DNA of 64,000 bases from Plantago ovata (taxonomy: Eukaryota > Streptophyta > Magnoliopsida > Lamiales > Plantaginaceae). Where the stretch lies: positions 121,288,880 to 121,352,879 of the forward strand of contig CM051456.1 in assembly GCA_028274465.1 (NCBI GenBank). The letters run 5' to 3'. The position numbers and the translations under genes are program-made. This document shows positions 38,320 through 48,981 of the stretch, one piece after another; position 1 is the first letter of the stretch; every line of letters begins with the position of its first letter. The notes below the pieces were generated by a model. The model did not search any database. It worked only from the letters and a program-made list of their open reading frames with translations, and was not told where the DNA came from.

Positions 38320-40655
38320 CCGGTTTGGGATACTGGGAACTTGGAAAGGGTCAGCTGCAAGCAGAATTTTTGCACATTGCTTCAGCAGAAACTACTGACT
38401 TATAACTTATTCGGGAAGCAGGATGAAAAAGGGCACCTTTCCATGGAATATACTACTGGTGGGGACCTGGGGTGATGTTCTTGGCAATTGGCATCGGATG
38501 TTTCTGCTGGCCAGTTGAAATGGAGAGTTAGCAATTGCCATCTAGGGTCAGTTGCTTCACACTAGTCGTAAATGTTGTTGGCTTTATTTAATAAGCTTAA
38601 TTTTCTTTGGCATCTGGGAAAATGTTTTGTTAGCTTATAATTTAACAAAGTGATGTTTTGTTCACCTCGAGCCGATTGCATGTTCTTAATGCAAATTATT
38701 TGTGTGTATGCCAAGATTTCTGTGGAACACGGCCACGTTATATTAGTACCTCAATTCTTTGAATGCTAGTGGCTGTTTTTGTTAGCTCTATTTGACACTG
38801 CAGAACACTTTTATCCATTCTCTATGGTTCTTTTCTGTTGGAAGTTTCGTCTTTAGCCTAGTATATAGATGGATGCAACCTTTGGAAAAATGAAAATGTG
38901 GTTATAGCGACGTGTATGTTCATCATATTAGGTAGTCATGTGATTCTTTAAGTGCATTTATCCATGTATGCTATATGGATCAGTGTCGGTGAATATACTT
39001 CTGACTGAGTAGCTAACAGTTTGTGGATCAGTTTGTTTACTTGATCATACGCAGGAGTATCAATGCTGTTTCATTTACTGCTCATGGATCACGCATTTAC
39101 ACTGCTGGTGCACAGATGGAATGGCATGTGGAATTGAGTCATTGTCAGGAAATTTGTTGAAAACGTTCAGTGCCTCCTCAAAAACCGATATCTTCCTTGT
39201 GTGTTTCCCCAGGTGACTCTACTATATTTATTTACAGATTTCATCTCTGTTTTATACTCCGTATAAGTTTAATAAAGTGTAGTAAAAGGTATCACTATTT
39301 CAGTGTGTTATAATGTCTGCTCAAATTAATGGCGTGATACTGTGAATTGGAAGTTTATTGCCCATCACAGTTGTCATGCGAAATTAGCCTCGGTATGGGA
39401 GAGTAAGAATTTCATTTATCATACTTATAGTTTTATATGATTAAGAGTTATTGATGGCATCCTCAAACTGTCATCTCATTATCATATTTCGAGAAATGAA
39501 ACTACATTGGTGAAGTTTTAAACTAAAACTCAGTTAGGTATTAGTCAACTTTCATTTTACACAGCACTGATAGGTGAAAGTTGTTTGTTGCTTTGCTCAC
39601 TCTGCTTTTCTGGCGATTAATTCAACTCAGATGGGAAAATGATAGCAACTGCTGAAGCTCAGTTGAAGATATTCAATAGCTCAAGTCACAAAAAGCTACA
39701 GAAGTTTTCTGGCCATTCTGTGAGATTCGGATTCTAAACTGCATCCGTTTTCAGTTCAGTTTTATCAACAAACTTTGGGTTTCCTTTTTGTATTCACTAT
39801 TCATATGCCTGTCCTTTTGCTGAACAGGGAGCTGTGAGATGTATGATATTCTGTGAAGATGGTGGATCCTTGTTCTCTTCTTCTTTAGGTGAACGATATG
39901 TTGCGTTGTGGAAAGTTGATGGCAGCAAAAAGAAATCTGCCTGCACCTTTCTGGCAATGTACCACCCTGCTGTATTCCTGGATAGCAAGTGCATCGGTAG
40001 TGAGGATTCAGAAAATGCAGGTATATACGTGTGCTGGCTATATCCAAGTTGGTGTTTGCTACTTTTGGCACAAAAAGACCGTTGATCAGTTGCGGAATTC
40101 CAAACCAACAAAGATCAGCATACCTTGTGATCTCTCAGTCTACACATGGCCATGTGTATCTTGCTCATGGTTTGCTAATTAAACCATCATTCGGTAAAGT
40201 TATGTTATGTGCACACCCAGGACATATGTAAATTTACAAGTTTCACTTGAGGGAATCTTTCTACCCTTTAGTCAATCTAACAAGGCCAAGAAATCCTCAG
40301 GCTTGAAGAGCAAAGGCAAGTAACTTTGTCCTCTCTCTCGCTTGGGTTTGATTATATGAAGCTGATGTTCCTTTGATTTGATCTATTTCTTAGTCTGAAT
40401 TACATGGATTTGTAATTGGTTTTACTTGCTTGTAAGCTCTGCACAATATCTACTTTCTTGTGGTCTGATGCTAAATGTCTCTCTGTCGATGAATTTATGA
40501 ATGACGAACAGTTGCTGCTTTGGATAGCTCAAATGCTGAGGGCGCATTGCTTCATGTGCCAATGGTAGTTGATTTGGTTGATGTAAAGAGGGAAGCTGAG
40601 CCTGTGATAAACGGTATGGATATATGTTATTGCAGTCTGTTTTCATACAATGGGA
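38320..40655 (+). pseudogene. WDR43/UTP5-like WD40 protein pseudogene
   Basis: Intact homologues are nucleolar WD40 proteins of the t-UTP complex in 18S rRNA processing. Readable pieces lie in family order: 'QLQAEF', 'KQDEKGHLSMEYT' (about 38424-38456), 'SAGQLKWRVSNCH' (about 38506-38543), 'SINAVSFTAHGSRIYTAGA' (39057-39113), 'DGKMIATAEAQLKIFNSS' (39631-39719), 'GAVRCMIFCEDGG...GERYVALWKVDGSKKKSA' (39828-40020), then 'VGVCYFWHKKTVDQLRN' and 'HGLLIKPSFGKV' in two different frames, and 'VAALDSSNAEGALL' (about 40512). There are stops and frameshifts in at least four places, for example after 'YTAGA' and after 'EYTTGGDLG'. Introns are kept, so this is a decayed DNA copy and not a retrocopy. Confidence 0.85.
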
Positions 40656-40837
40656 CTGTTATACAAAAGGTCTAGTCTTTCTTTGAGCAATAATTTGAAT
40701 AAATTTTTTTTTTAAAAGAACTTCCCAGAATGTTGCGTAGTTATTTGTTTTAAATTCTGGTTTTGATCAGGATTTTTAAAATTTCTTATTCTATTTTTAT
40801 GTGGACATGAGCTACAAAATTGTCTTATATATGTAAA

Positions 40838-40973
40838 CTCCCTCTCACCGTCCACCTAGATTTTTACGTTTGCTTTTTAGGAGTGTATTATTATATGTTT
40901 TAATGGTGAAATCTATTTACTAAAACTGCGAGAAAAACTAGACAACTGTGAACAAATGAGTGGGACGGATGAA
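40838..40973. mobile_element. Stowaway-like MITE
   Basis: Starts 'ctccctctcaccgtccac' and ends 'gagtgggacggatg'. These are inverted-repeat ends of the CTCCCTCCGTCC type. Short and non-coding. Confidence 0.65.
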
Positions 40974-41090
40974 AAAATACTTTTTTTTTTTTTTTTTTAA
41001 TTTTCCTACCACCAAGGTATCAATTATGGTTCCTCTGAAATGTTTAAGCTGCCGCATTATGCTTGTGTATGATGGAATGTTATGTACTTA

Positions 41091-41319
41091 CTCCATTTAT
41101 TTAGTTAATTTTTAAGGGGACTGTTCATCGCGACCTTTGACCACGTATAACTCCTAAATTAAACTGTATCAATATAAATTAAAAGTTGATTATGAAAATA
41201 TAGTTCATTTAATTTCATAATATAATTTTATTATATTTTACTTTAATGTAATTTAGGAGTTATACGTGGTTAAATGTCGCAATGAATAGTTAACTTAGGA
41301 AGTAACTAAATAAATGTAG
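41091..41319. mobile_element. Stowaway-like MITE, copy 2
   Basis: Left 'ctccatttatttagttaa' and right 'gtaactaaataaatgtag' are inverted repeats. The interior matches the element at 10126-10352 closely, including 'ggggactRttcatcgcg' and 'ttaaaagttgattatgaaaa'. Confidence 0.8.
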
Positions 41320-41351
41320 GAAGTAATAGATTATGAACTATTCTCTAATCT

Positions 41352-41512
41352 ACCAATGAGGTCTAGCTCAATTGGTTAGAGTGAGGTGTCATGACACAGG
41401 TCTAGCTCAATTGGTTAGAGTGAGGTGTCATGACACTAGAGGTCATAGGTTAAATTTTCGCCAAATGCGACTTGTAAAATTGTAATGGTTGAATTATTAA
41501 GAAAAAAAAAAA
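41352..41512 (+). mobile_element. tRNA-derived SINE with duplicated head, TSD ttctctaatct
   Basis: The 11-bp duplication 'ttctctaatct' flanks it at 41341-41351 and 41513-41523. The A-box-bearing head 'tctagctcaattggttagag' is present twice in tandem (unit of about 42 bp), followed by a B-box-like 'ggtcataggttaaatttt' and a tail ending in A10. The structure fits a pol III-transcribed plant SINE. Confidence 0.88.
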
Positions 41513-42094
41513 TTCTCTAATCTCTACAGTCAAGTTGACCGTTTACATCATCTGTACCGGGTTTCAGATAGAAAGGGGCTTTGATTCAGTCACTCTCTAT
41601 CAAAATTGATGCTAATTCACCAGAGGCAGGTTTGCCTTTTGAATTGAGTTGCAATTTGTACTTATCTAATACAAAGATAAGTTTGTATTAGTACAAAGTA
41701 GAGCGGATGAAGATTCTTTCTGCTTTTATCTTTAATAGCTTCGATCGTGTCAGATCTGGGTTAATATTGTACGATCTGATTTGGCTTGCTCATCCGATTC
41801 TGCCCTAAAAGCCCTAAATACCGACGCAACAGCGGTCCTATAGGCATACAGTCAAAAAAACATTATGATAGCCTGTAAATTTTGTTGTCAACAGAGAAAT
41901 GGTGCTGGGTGCGTCTGACTTACCGGCAATATATACACTGCTAGTAACTCACTGAGTCAGCCAGGTTTCTGCTCTTGCCTTATGGTATTGTAACTATTGT
42001 TGTTATCTTTCATATGCACTGCAGCTGTTTGTCATTTTTAACTTGGAGAAGTTTTGTTGTTCTGAACTGTTGTATTTCTGTATGATGTTTGTAG

Positions 42095-42187
42095 GAAGTA
42101 TAACAGCGAAGGATTTAGTGTCACAGACTGACATAAGATTAATGGTGTCTGTCTACTTCACGTCAATCAGCATGGGAGGAACAGAGT
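42095..42187 (+). other. Possible exon relic of unknown gene
   Basis: An open stretch reads 'GSITAKDLVSQTDIRLMVSV' and then 'YFTSISMGGTE'. It is preceded by an acceptor-like TTTGTAG and followed by GTTAGTG. It looks protein-coding in composition and lies between two gene fragments on the same strand, but I do not recognise the family. Confidence 0.35.
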
Positions 42188-44279
42188 TAGTGACTTGATC
42201 CTTTTCCTGCATTATACTATTATACCAGAGCTTGTTTATTTGTTTGAGAAAGGAACAGTTTATGACCAATAGTTATGTATTTACTTGGGTATATAATAAG
42301 GTAGAGTGAGCTATCCGAGTGCCACAATTTTGTTCTTTGCTTTCTAGCAAACAGTTTATTAGTGAGTTGGTGTTAGCTATACCAATTTGAAATCAAGAGC
42401 ATAAATAAAACCGTAAAGCATATATATCTTATCTTATAAACAGTTTATTAGTGGCATTGATGTTCATATATGTGAATGATAAAATGAATAGTTTGGATTG
42501 TTACGTTGTTTGCATCACATGCTTGCTTCACATTAAGGCTTACTGACCAATAGTTTAAAAAATACTATCATAGTCTCAACCAGTGGCTTTTTATTTTATT
42601 ATACGGATAGATACAACATAACCCGTCAGAGCGATGGTTTGTTAGCACTTCAGACAATGGATTAAGGGTTTGTTTCCTTGCTAGCAGTCTTTTGGAGAAA
42701 AAGAAAAATTGCAAACCTTATAAGGTTGATAAGTACTTTTGAGAATTACAATCTTATTAAGTTGTTTATTTGGAGAGTGCAATCCATTAGTGGCCAGGTT
42801 CAGTGTGATGATATGTCTCACAATGAACTTTTTTTATATTCCATTTCTGAGATATTATTTGAGGTTCTTGGGTCAGACTCCATACTTTCTTGATAGACTA
42901 ATGGTCAGGTTAGGTCCATTGTTTAGACTAATGGTCAGGTTTGTCCAGTATTTACTGTGGAAGCATTGTGTAAGTTAGCAATATATCATTTACTATATTT
43001 GTTTTTGGTTGTATTTCCTGATCGCTTCAACCTCCTAACCTGATCAAATTTCTTGATGTAACTGATGTCCATGATGACTTTGTAATGCTATGCCCAGCTC
43101 ACAAATCACATAAGTTTCAAGTGAAAAGTTGAAGTCCAAAAAGAGCAACAACTAATCACGTCCCTTGCCCATACAGATGTATGGAAGTTTCACACTACGC
43201 TAATCATTTCTGAAATAGTAGACCAGATCTTAGCTAGGATGTATTTTATGTACTTACTTTACTTGGCACTAGTTGTATAACTCCATAATACTAGAACCAT
43301 GGTATATGGTAACACATATTACCGTATTATAAAATAGTTTTCTGTTTTTACCCAAGAAGTGGAATGTTATAATAAAATAAAAAAGATGAGCTCCTGCCCC
43401 CCTGGGATATATACTCAAAGTCAAATGATATGTTTTAATGCTTAGGATGCCATTTGTAAGAAGTCTGTATCAGGTTGCAATTACTTAAATGAAGTACTTG
43501 CTGTCTCTAGCTGTTTCAACTGTTCGGCAATTAACTTAAGATTTTAAAGTCTAATAGAATTTTAACTTTTGGAGAATACTGACACAAATATAATTTTTAT
43601 ACAGATGTCTGATGTGTTCTCCCGTGCAACCGTGATAAACTCTACTAGCGTAGAAGAATACCGAAACAAAGTGGGTATTATATTCCAATATCCAAAAGAA
43701 AATAGAAGTCTGGGGTATTAATACCCGTACAAGAACCAAAATTAACTAATTTGAATACTAGAGTGCAAATACCTAAAAGAATTGAGCAGTAAGTAAATAT
43801 AACTAATTAGCGGGAATCAGCTTAGTGAACTTGGGATTCGGAACACGAGCGCGGGTACTTCTACGAACTGGATTCTCATCAATGTCTCTATGGTAATGTG
43901 CCCGTGGAGTGCAATATGATATTAAGTAGACAAAGTGTTTCAGTCAGTAGCATATATTTTGGTAATGCTATCTAATGTGATACTCGAATTGGGTTGGTTC
44001 TACTTTTTACCGAGTGCATTGGAGTGAGTAAGAAATGAATAGCTCCTTACAGATTACTTGTTGATGTTGCAATTAGATTTTTCATACTGGGGGCTTATGT
44101 TTTCTCCCTCCCGTGAAAGTAGGACAGTTTGATAAACCATGCAATCCTCTACGATGATGTTTTGCTTTATTGTTTTATTATTTCCAACGTGTGATCACAT
44201 GTTTTTGCTTTATTATAACATAACAGGCTACAGAACCAACATCGTATGCACAATTATGTTTTGTTCTGTCTTGTTGCAG
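42188..44279. other. Non-coding DNA between gene fragments
   Basis: No supported gene. Low-level repeats such as 'actaatggtcaggtt' occur twice (about 42898 and 42928). It may include introns of the flanking fragments. Confidence 0.4.
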
Positions 44280-45455
44280 AATTTCTGAACAGTTGAATTC
44301 TTGGTCAGCCTCCAATCATGGCCCACAAAAGTGGGTTTTTTGTGGATCTGTTCTGTCTCCAGAGGAGAAGGTCAGTTACTTTCTGTTTCTGTTGCGTCAG
44401 TTCTTGATACCTGTCTTAGACTTAAGCTGGAGTCCTTCATATATTAAACATAACAGATTAACATGCTGTGTGAACTGGCATAAGCTCATGTCTTGTTGTA
44501 ATTTTTGGTTTCAGAGTTTCTTGCTTGGTTTTGCTGCATTATGTGGTGCTAATGTCGTCAAGTCCTGGAACCCAGGCATTACTCACGTGATTGCTGCCAC
44601 AAATGCAAATGGGGCAATACATACAGTAGGATGCTGAAAGTTCTCATGGCAATTCTAAATGGCAAATGAATCGTAACCATTTACTGTGAGTCATATACTT
44701 ATACTACTTATTAGTTATTTGTCCGAGTGTTAAATTATGGGTCATTTTTTAATACATTTGCAATGAAGGCTCATGGAATTTTAGTTTCTGATTCACATTA
44801 AGAATTCCAGCTCTGCTGAATGCAACTTCTGGTTTCAAAGAAGTTGGTGACGTGACTAGCATTTTCATCTTGCTTGCTGAATGCTGATGGAAATTCTGGA
44901 ATATACAATTATTTCTTCTACATAATGTGAGTTGACGATACTTGTTAAAAATGAATTCACTTCATCTTTCCGGGGTGAAAGCTTGCATGACAGCTTATTT
45001 TGGCCATTGAATAATAAACTTCTCATAAAGTTTAAACTTGAGATGGATCCAAGTGTGATGCCATAATTACACATTTCGTAGCATTGCCATGAAATCTTGG
45101 GCCTACATACAGTGTACGACATTAGCATTGTTAGTTTTGGTTCAATCCAGTGAAGCCATACGATTGTATGAAATCTTTTCAATGCATGCTCTTTCTTTTG
45201 TTGCTCACAGGAACCAAAGCTTTTTGCTGTTTTGGGCTTCTTCACTGGGGCTTTTATTTCAGCTTACAAAGATGACCTGTTAGGTTTAGTCAGAGTTGGC
45301 GGAGGAACCATATTCAATAGCATGGAGCAGATATTCACACAGAACAGAGGGCCCTCAACTTATAAATACAAATCTGGTGGTGTATAATGCCAACATCCAA
45401 TACATGTCTACAGAAACATGTCCTGTCTCGGAGGATATTGTTTCCATTTCGAAGG
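44280..45455 (+). pseudogene. BARD1/BRCA1-type tandem BRCT domain pseudogene
   Basis: Intact plant BARD1/BRCA1 proteins use paired BRCT domains in homologous recombination or, for BARD1, gene repression. Exon 44280-44370 reads 'PQKWVFCGSVLSPEEK'. Exon from 44515 reads 'FAALCGANVVKSWNPGITHV' then 'IAATNANGA', and a frameshift puts 'RMLKVLMAILNGK' in another frame before a stop. A third piece, from 45211, reads 'EPKLFAVLGFFTGAFISAYK' and 'DDLLGLVRVGGGTIFNS'. It stops after 'KSGGV' and continues in another frame as 'LVVYNANIQ'. The gap between the BRCTs, the frameshifts and the stops show a dead C-terminal fragment. The RING and PHD parts are absent. Confidence 0.85.
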
Positions 45456-45638
45456 TTTGGATCGACCGGGTATCTGAAATCTTGTCACCCTATGCTACAT
45501 GTTTGCTTTGTCATATAATATTCAAGTTTCTCAAGTTCAATTCACCGTGTCAATGTGGTAATATATTAAAATGCATTTATGTGAATGCTCATATTGTATT
45601 TATTTTATTGATTTATTATTATTTTATTTTTTTGACAG

Positions 45639-45800
45639 ACGGGATAATGTCACTAGAGTGGTCTACTTCAATTGAGTGGGTTCTGGTCACTGGAGGATGT
45701 GATGGTGCTATACGTTTTTGGGACATCAGGCGGGCTGGATGTTTTCGGGTCTGAGATCAATCTCAATCACAGTATGGAAGACGCCCGCCTAGAAACTTTT
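45639..45800 (+). pseudogene. ERCC8/CSA-like WD40 exon fragment
   Basis: One exon with an acceptor TTTGACAG reads 'DGIMSLEWSTSIEWVLVTGG' then 'CDGAIRFWDIRRAGCFRV'. It hits an in-frame TGA and then goes on in the same frame as 'DQSQSQYGRRPP'. The GGCDGAIRFWDIRRAGCFRV stretch is a hallmark of plant Cockayne-syndrome A homologues, WD40 receptors of CUL4-DDB1 in transcription-coupled repair. Only this exon is present. A wholly separate gene family lies only 184 bp upstream. Confidence 0.8.
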
Positions 45801-46167
45801 GCATATTTTTTTAGAATTTCCTGGAACTCTTTTTCTGAGGAAATATTCATGATAGATGACATGTTTTTTGGCCTACAGGTTATACTTGTGGCGACATGTA
45901 AGACGAAAAGATCGTGATGACATGACCTGAAATTAGTTGATTGAGTTGTTTTGCGTGCTTATGGTGTCGAAGATATACTTTTTCAGTTATCAACTCGGCT
46001 TCAGAGAGACTGTCTATAAATTCCATGTTAACAGGTCCAAGTTATTTGAGATTGAAATGCGTGGGGGATAAATTCCCCACTTTAATAAAATGATGGAAGA
46101 GTAAGGCGGAAAAACCTGCTGCCAGCTTGAAGGGATGATGGAATGGTTGACCAAAGAACAATACTCA

Positions 46168-46640
46168 CAGTAAAATACTATGGATCAAGGATTTTGCTCC
46201 AAGTGCAAACCAGGAGGGGCATGAAAATTCTGCATTCTCAATCTGAGATAAGCAGAAATTAGATTTTAGAACCTTGAATATTATACAGTTAACCAAATGC
46301 GTAAATTGTGAATATTGTGGAGAGCCAATCAGATAATTCATTACCTTCCCATACAATGATTTCAAATCAATCTCATCAAATTACAGATAGCCAGCCATTA
46401 GAACATAAAGAATGAAGCCACATGACCAAATATCTGCGAAGGCACCATTGTAGCCCTTACGACTAAGAACCTACAGCCCGAACAACCAAACAAGACAAAA
46501 CTGATATACCTTCATAAAGAACAGATTGGAAAAGTTACAAACAAACAGTCGTATGTGGGTCACCTCAGGTGCAACATAATTAGGAGTACCACAGGTTGTG
46601 CGGAGAAGGGTAACTCCCTGTGCAGCAAACATTGTCGACC
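46168..46640 (-). pseudogene. CIPK8-like CBL-interacting kinase fragment
   Basis: Three consecutive exons on the minus strand: about 46564-46640 'GVTLLRTTCGTPNYVAPE', 46345-46470 'VLSRKGYNGAFADIWSCG' then 'FILYVLMAGYL*FDEIDLKS', and about 46168-46242 'IENAEFSCPSWFALGAKSLI'. These cover the activation segment and the APE and DxWSxG motifs of SnRK3/CIPK kinases, which act downstream of calcineurin B-like calcium sensors. A TAA replaces the usual Pro after AGYL. The N-lobe, NAF and regulatory regions are missing. Confidence 0.87.
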
Positions 46641-46880
46641 TCACAGAACAACACTAACCTCTGGAATTCATGAGCTTGTCCCTCTTTTCGTCGGAAAAAC
46701 CAATTAAAATCATAATATATATACTGATAATTATAGGAAAATTACAGATTGTCAGGAAACTCAAACCCGTAAGGAATGAGGCATTATTCTTATCATTTTG
46801 CAGACACTCGTCTAACCAACAACGGGACACGAGTCCCAGATCTTCACACTAATCCTACATGGACAGTTTACACAAGGAGA
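46641..46880. other. Short gap between CIPK and LINE fragments
   Basis: No feature recognised. Confidence 0.3.
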
Positions 46881-46890
46881 CACAGAAATC

Positions 46891-47270
46891 CTAACATTGG
46901 AGACTGAAACTAGGCCACTCCCCAGTTTCGCCGAGATATGCGGAATTGATGCACTGACAATACACAAAAGCAAGTTGCCAGTCCTCTAATAACCTCAATT
47001 GGTGCCTAATCGTCTTGACCAGCGCCTGATGCTTCCAAGCCAGAGTCATCACCCTGTTTAAATTTAAACACGAAATAACATAGGACGAGTCAGATTGTAT
47101 TTCCATAAAACCATAAAATAAGCCATAAAACTCCGCAGTATGGTTATCAACATTTCCCAGAGAACAGGAGAAAGCTCTAACAAAATCACCTTGTGGTGTT
47201 CTAATCATACCACCACAACCAGCCTGGCCTAATTCCTTAACAAACTACCCATCAAAATTAAGAAAAATGG
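46891..47270 (-). mobile_element. LINE-type RNase H-like (RVT_3) domain fragment
   Basis: The minus strand reads 'LNFDG' followed by a stop codon, then 'ELGQAGCGGMIRTPQGDF', 'CSLGNVDNHTAEFYGL' and 'QSDSSYVISCLNL'. This is the RNase H fold typically found at the end of plant LINE polyproteins or as free-standing plant RNase H-like frames. The in-frame stop after the first motif and the absent reverse transcriptase mark it as a relic. Confidence 0.75.
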
Positions 47271-48213
47271 CCTGGCAGACACAAGCTGCCATTTACACAT
47301 TAAGATTTATGACTCTCTTGGGTTCCTTGGGTGGAAAACATACCTGTGACTACTTGTATAGTTTTAAAAATGTGTGATAACCCTCTGCAAGAACTCTATA
47401 GACCCCCTTGCCTAAACAGCACATTGTTTCGGCACATCCATATAGTATAAGCTAATATAACTAAGTATAAAAAATGACTTTTTGGGTTACTAATAATTTG
47501 AGAGTGCGTAGAAAACATCAGCAAATAAAATGAAACAACTCTGCACGAACTAATAAATTATCAGAACAGTAACCTGTCTTGCTAAATAATTATAGACCAA
47601 GAGTTAAAATGTGCAGCTGACAGAGATATATATAGTTCAATTGTTGTGTGACTGTTGTCCTCAAGTTGCTTGCTCATTTTTAGCTGTAAAAGATAAAACA
47701 CAAGTACTATTTCATTTACATTGTGTATAACTACTGTTCTGATAATAAGAGGTACTATGTTCTAATGAGTCTTCATCACCCCCCACAATGTAGATGCACA
47801 TTAACAAGCATAACATAGTAATATTGCATGTTTGTAAAGGAGTAACATCGAAGACTTGCTCTTACAAGAAAATCCCGAATTCACCTTCTCTCTACATGTA
47901 CCACATATAAGTTTCTAGCCCGATTCCATTGTTAATTCCCCCCCCCCCCCTCCCACCCCCGCGGTGGCTGTTACACATTAATGTATAAACTTTGCCTTTT
48001 GAGTGTTTGATATCAGTACACCAGTTAATAACCATGCTCCAGCGAAAGTGGATTCATCTATCAGGCGCTGACATGAAATCAACGGAATAATATTAGATAT
48101 TCACCTTCCAAAAAAAAAAAAAAATCAGAAATGGATTAAAGAGTGAACAAAAGTACCTCAACAGAATACCTTTCATTCATTAGGCTCCGTCTCACCCCGG
48201 TTTAATACTTTAT
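47271..48213. other. Non-coding DNA
   Basis: No gene seen. It contains a C14-type run followed by 'tcccacccccgcgg' (47937-47962) and an A15 run at about 48110-48124. Confidence 0.4.
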
Positions 48214-48981
48214 TTACTGATTAGGAGTGCGGACCCAAAGAGCAAATGGAGAAAAAGGTAAAGATTTCATCACAAAGCCACTGTCCTTCTCCTTCAACTT
48301 TGTGCCCTCATTCACTTCCAAAAGGGTATCCAAATCTCGCCAAAACTTGATTATATGGAGACTCTCTACATCTGTTGATCTTTGCAAAATGAAACGATAA
48401 GCAAAACCTTTCTTTCTATCAAGAGACATTTCCCCAGGGTTGTATGTTGAGAGGGTAACCAAGTATAACCGGCCTTTATCAGACAAAAGTTGGTCAGCAA
48501 CAGGCAAGATTTTGTCAATAACACTTCGACCGTTCTCCACCCAGCCCAAGCAGATGCAATACCATGACAGCCAACTTCCTCTTCTGGCATTGGTACATAA
48601 GGTGGGTTCACAACTATCACATCCACTGACCTAGCCAAGCGCTTTTCCAATCCTGAGGCAATATCAGTATTTATCAACTCTGCATGATGACCATGTGTTT
48701 TTAATGTTTCACACGTTACATTTATCGCGTGACGATTTATATCCGTTGCAATGAAGTGCACCCCGGAGACGTCAAGCAGAAGAGCATGCGAAGTAATCAC
48801 ATAATCACTATGGCGCTACCACAACCAATTTCCATGCAAATGGAAGGATTATGTTCTATCAAGTTAGATCTATCATCTATCAGCCAGCAATGCATCTACT
48901 AATGTACATGAGTCATCACATGGTTCATACACTTCGGGATGCGAACTCACAAAGATGAATTTGAGCAATTCGTGAATGCAT
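48214..48981 (-). pseudogene. HemK2/N6AMT1-type methyltransferase pseudogene with four frameshifts
   Basis: Intact family members form a complex with TRM112 and methylate the GGQ glutamine of release factor eRF1. From an ATG at 48981 the minus strand reads 'MHSRIAQIHL', then in shifted frames 'VSSHPEVYEPCDDS', 'LVDALLADR', 'HNPSICMEIGCGS' (SAM-binding motif I), 'SVDVIVVNPPYVPMPEEEVG' (catalytic NPPY) and 'ENGRSVIDKILPVADQLLS'. Frame changes are an extra base at about 48951-48953, a 7-bp tandem duplication at about 48869-48883, an 8-bp duplication at about 48792-48811 and a net one-base loss near 48537-48545. The whole family length is present without introns. No poly(A) tract in the proper orientation was found, so a retrocopy origin is possible but unproven. 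Confidence 0.9.

Noticed and set aside
41352-41512. tRNA gene with 'tagctcaattggttagag'
   Set aside because: No cloverleaf can be completed. The poly(A) tail and 11-bp TSD show a SINE.
44280-45800. A single functional BRCT-WD40 fusion gene
   Set aside because: Frameshift after the first BRCT, a stop after 'KSGGV' and a stop after 'GCFRV' rule out a continuous protein.
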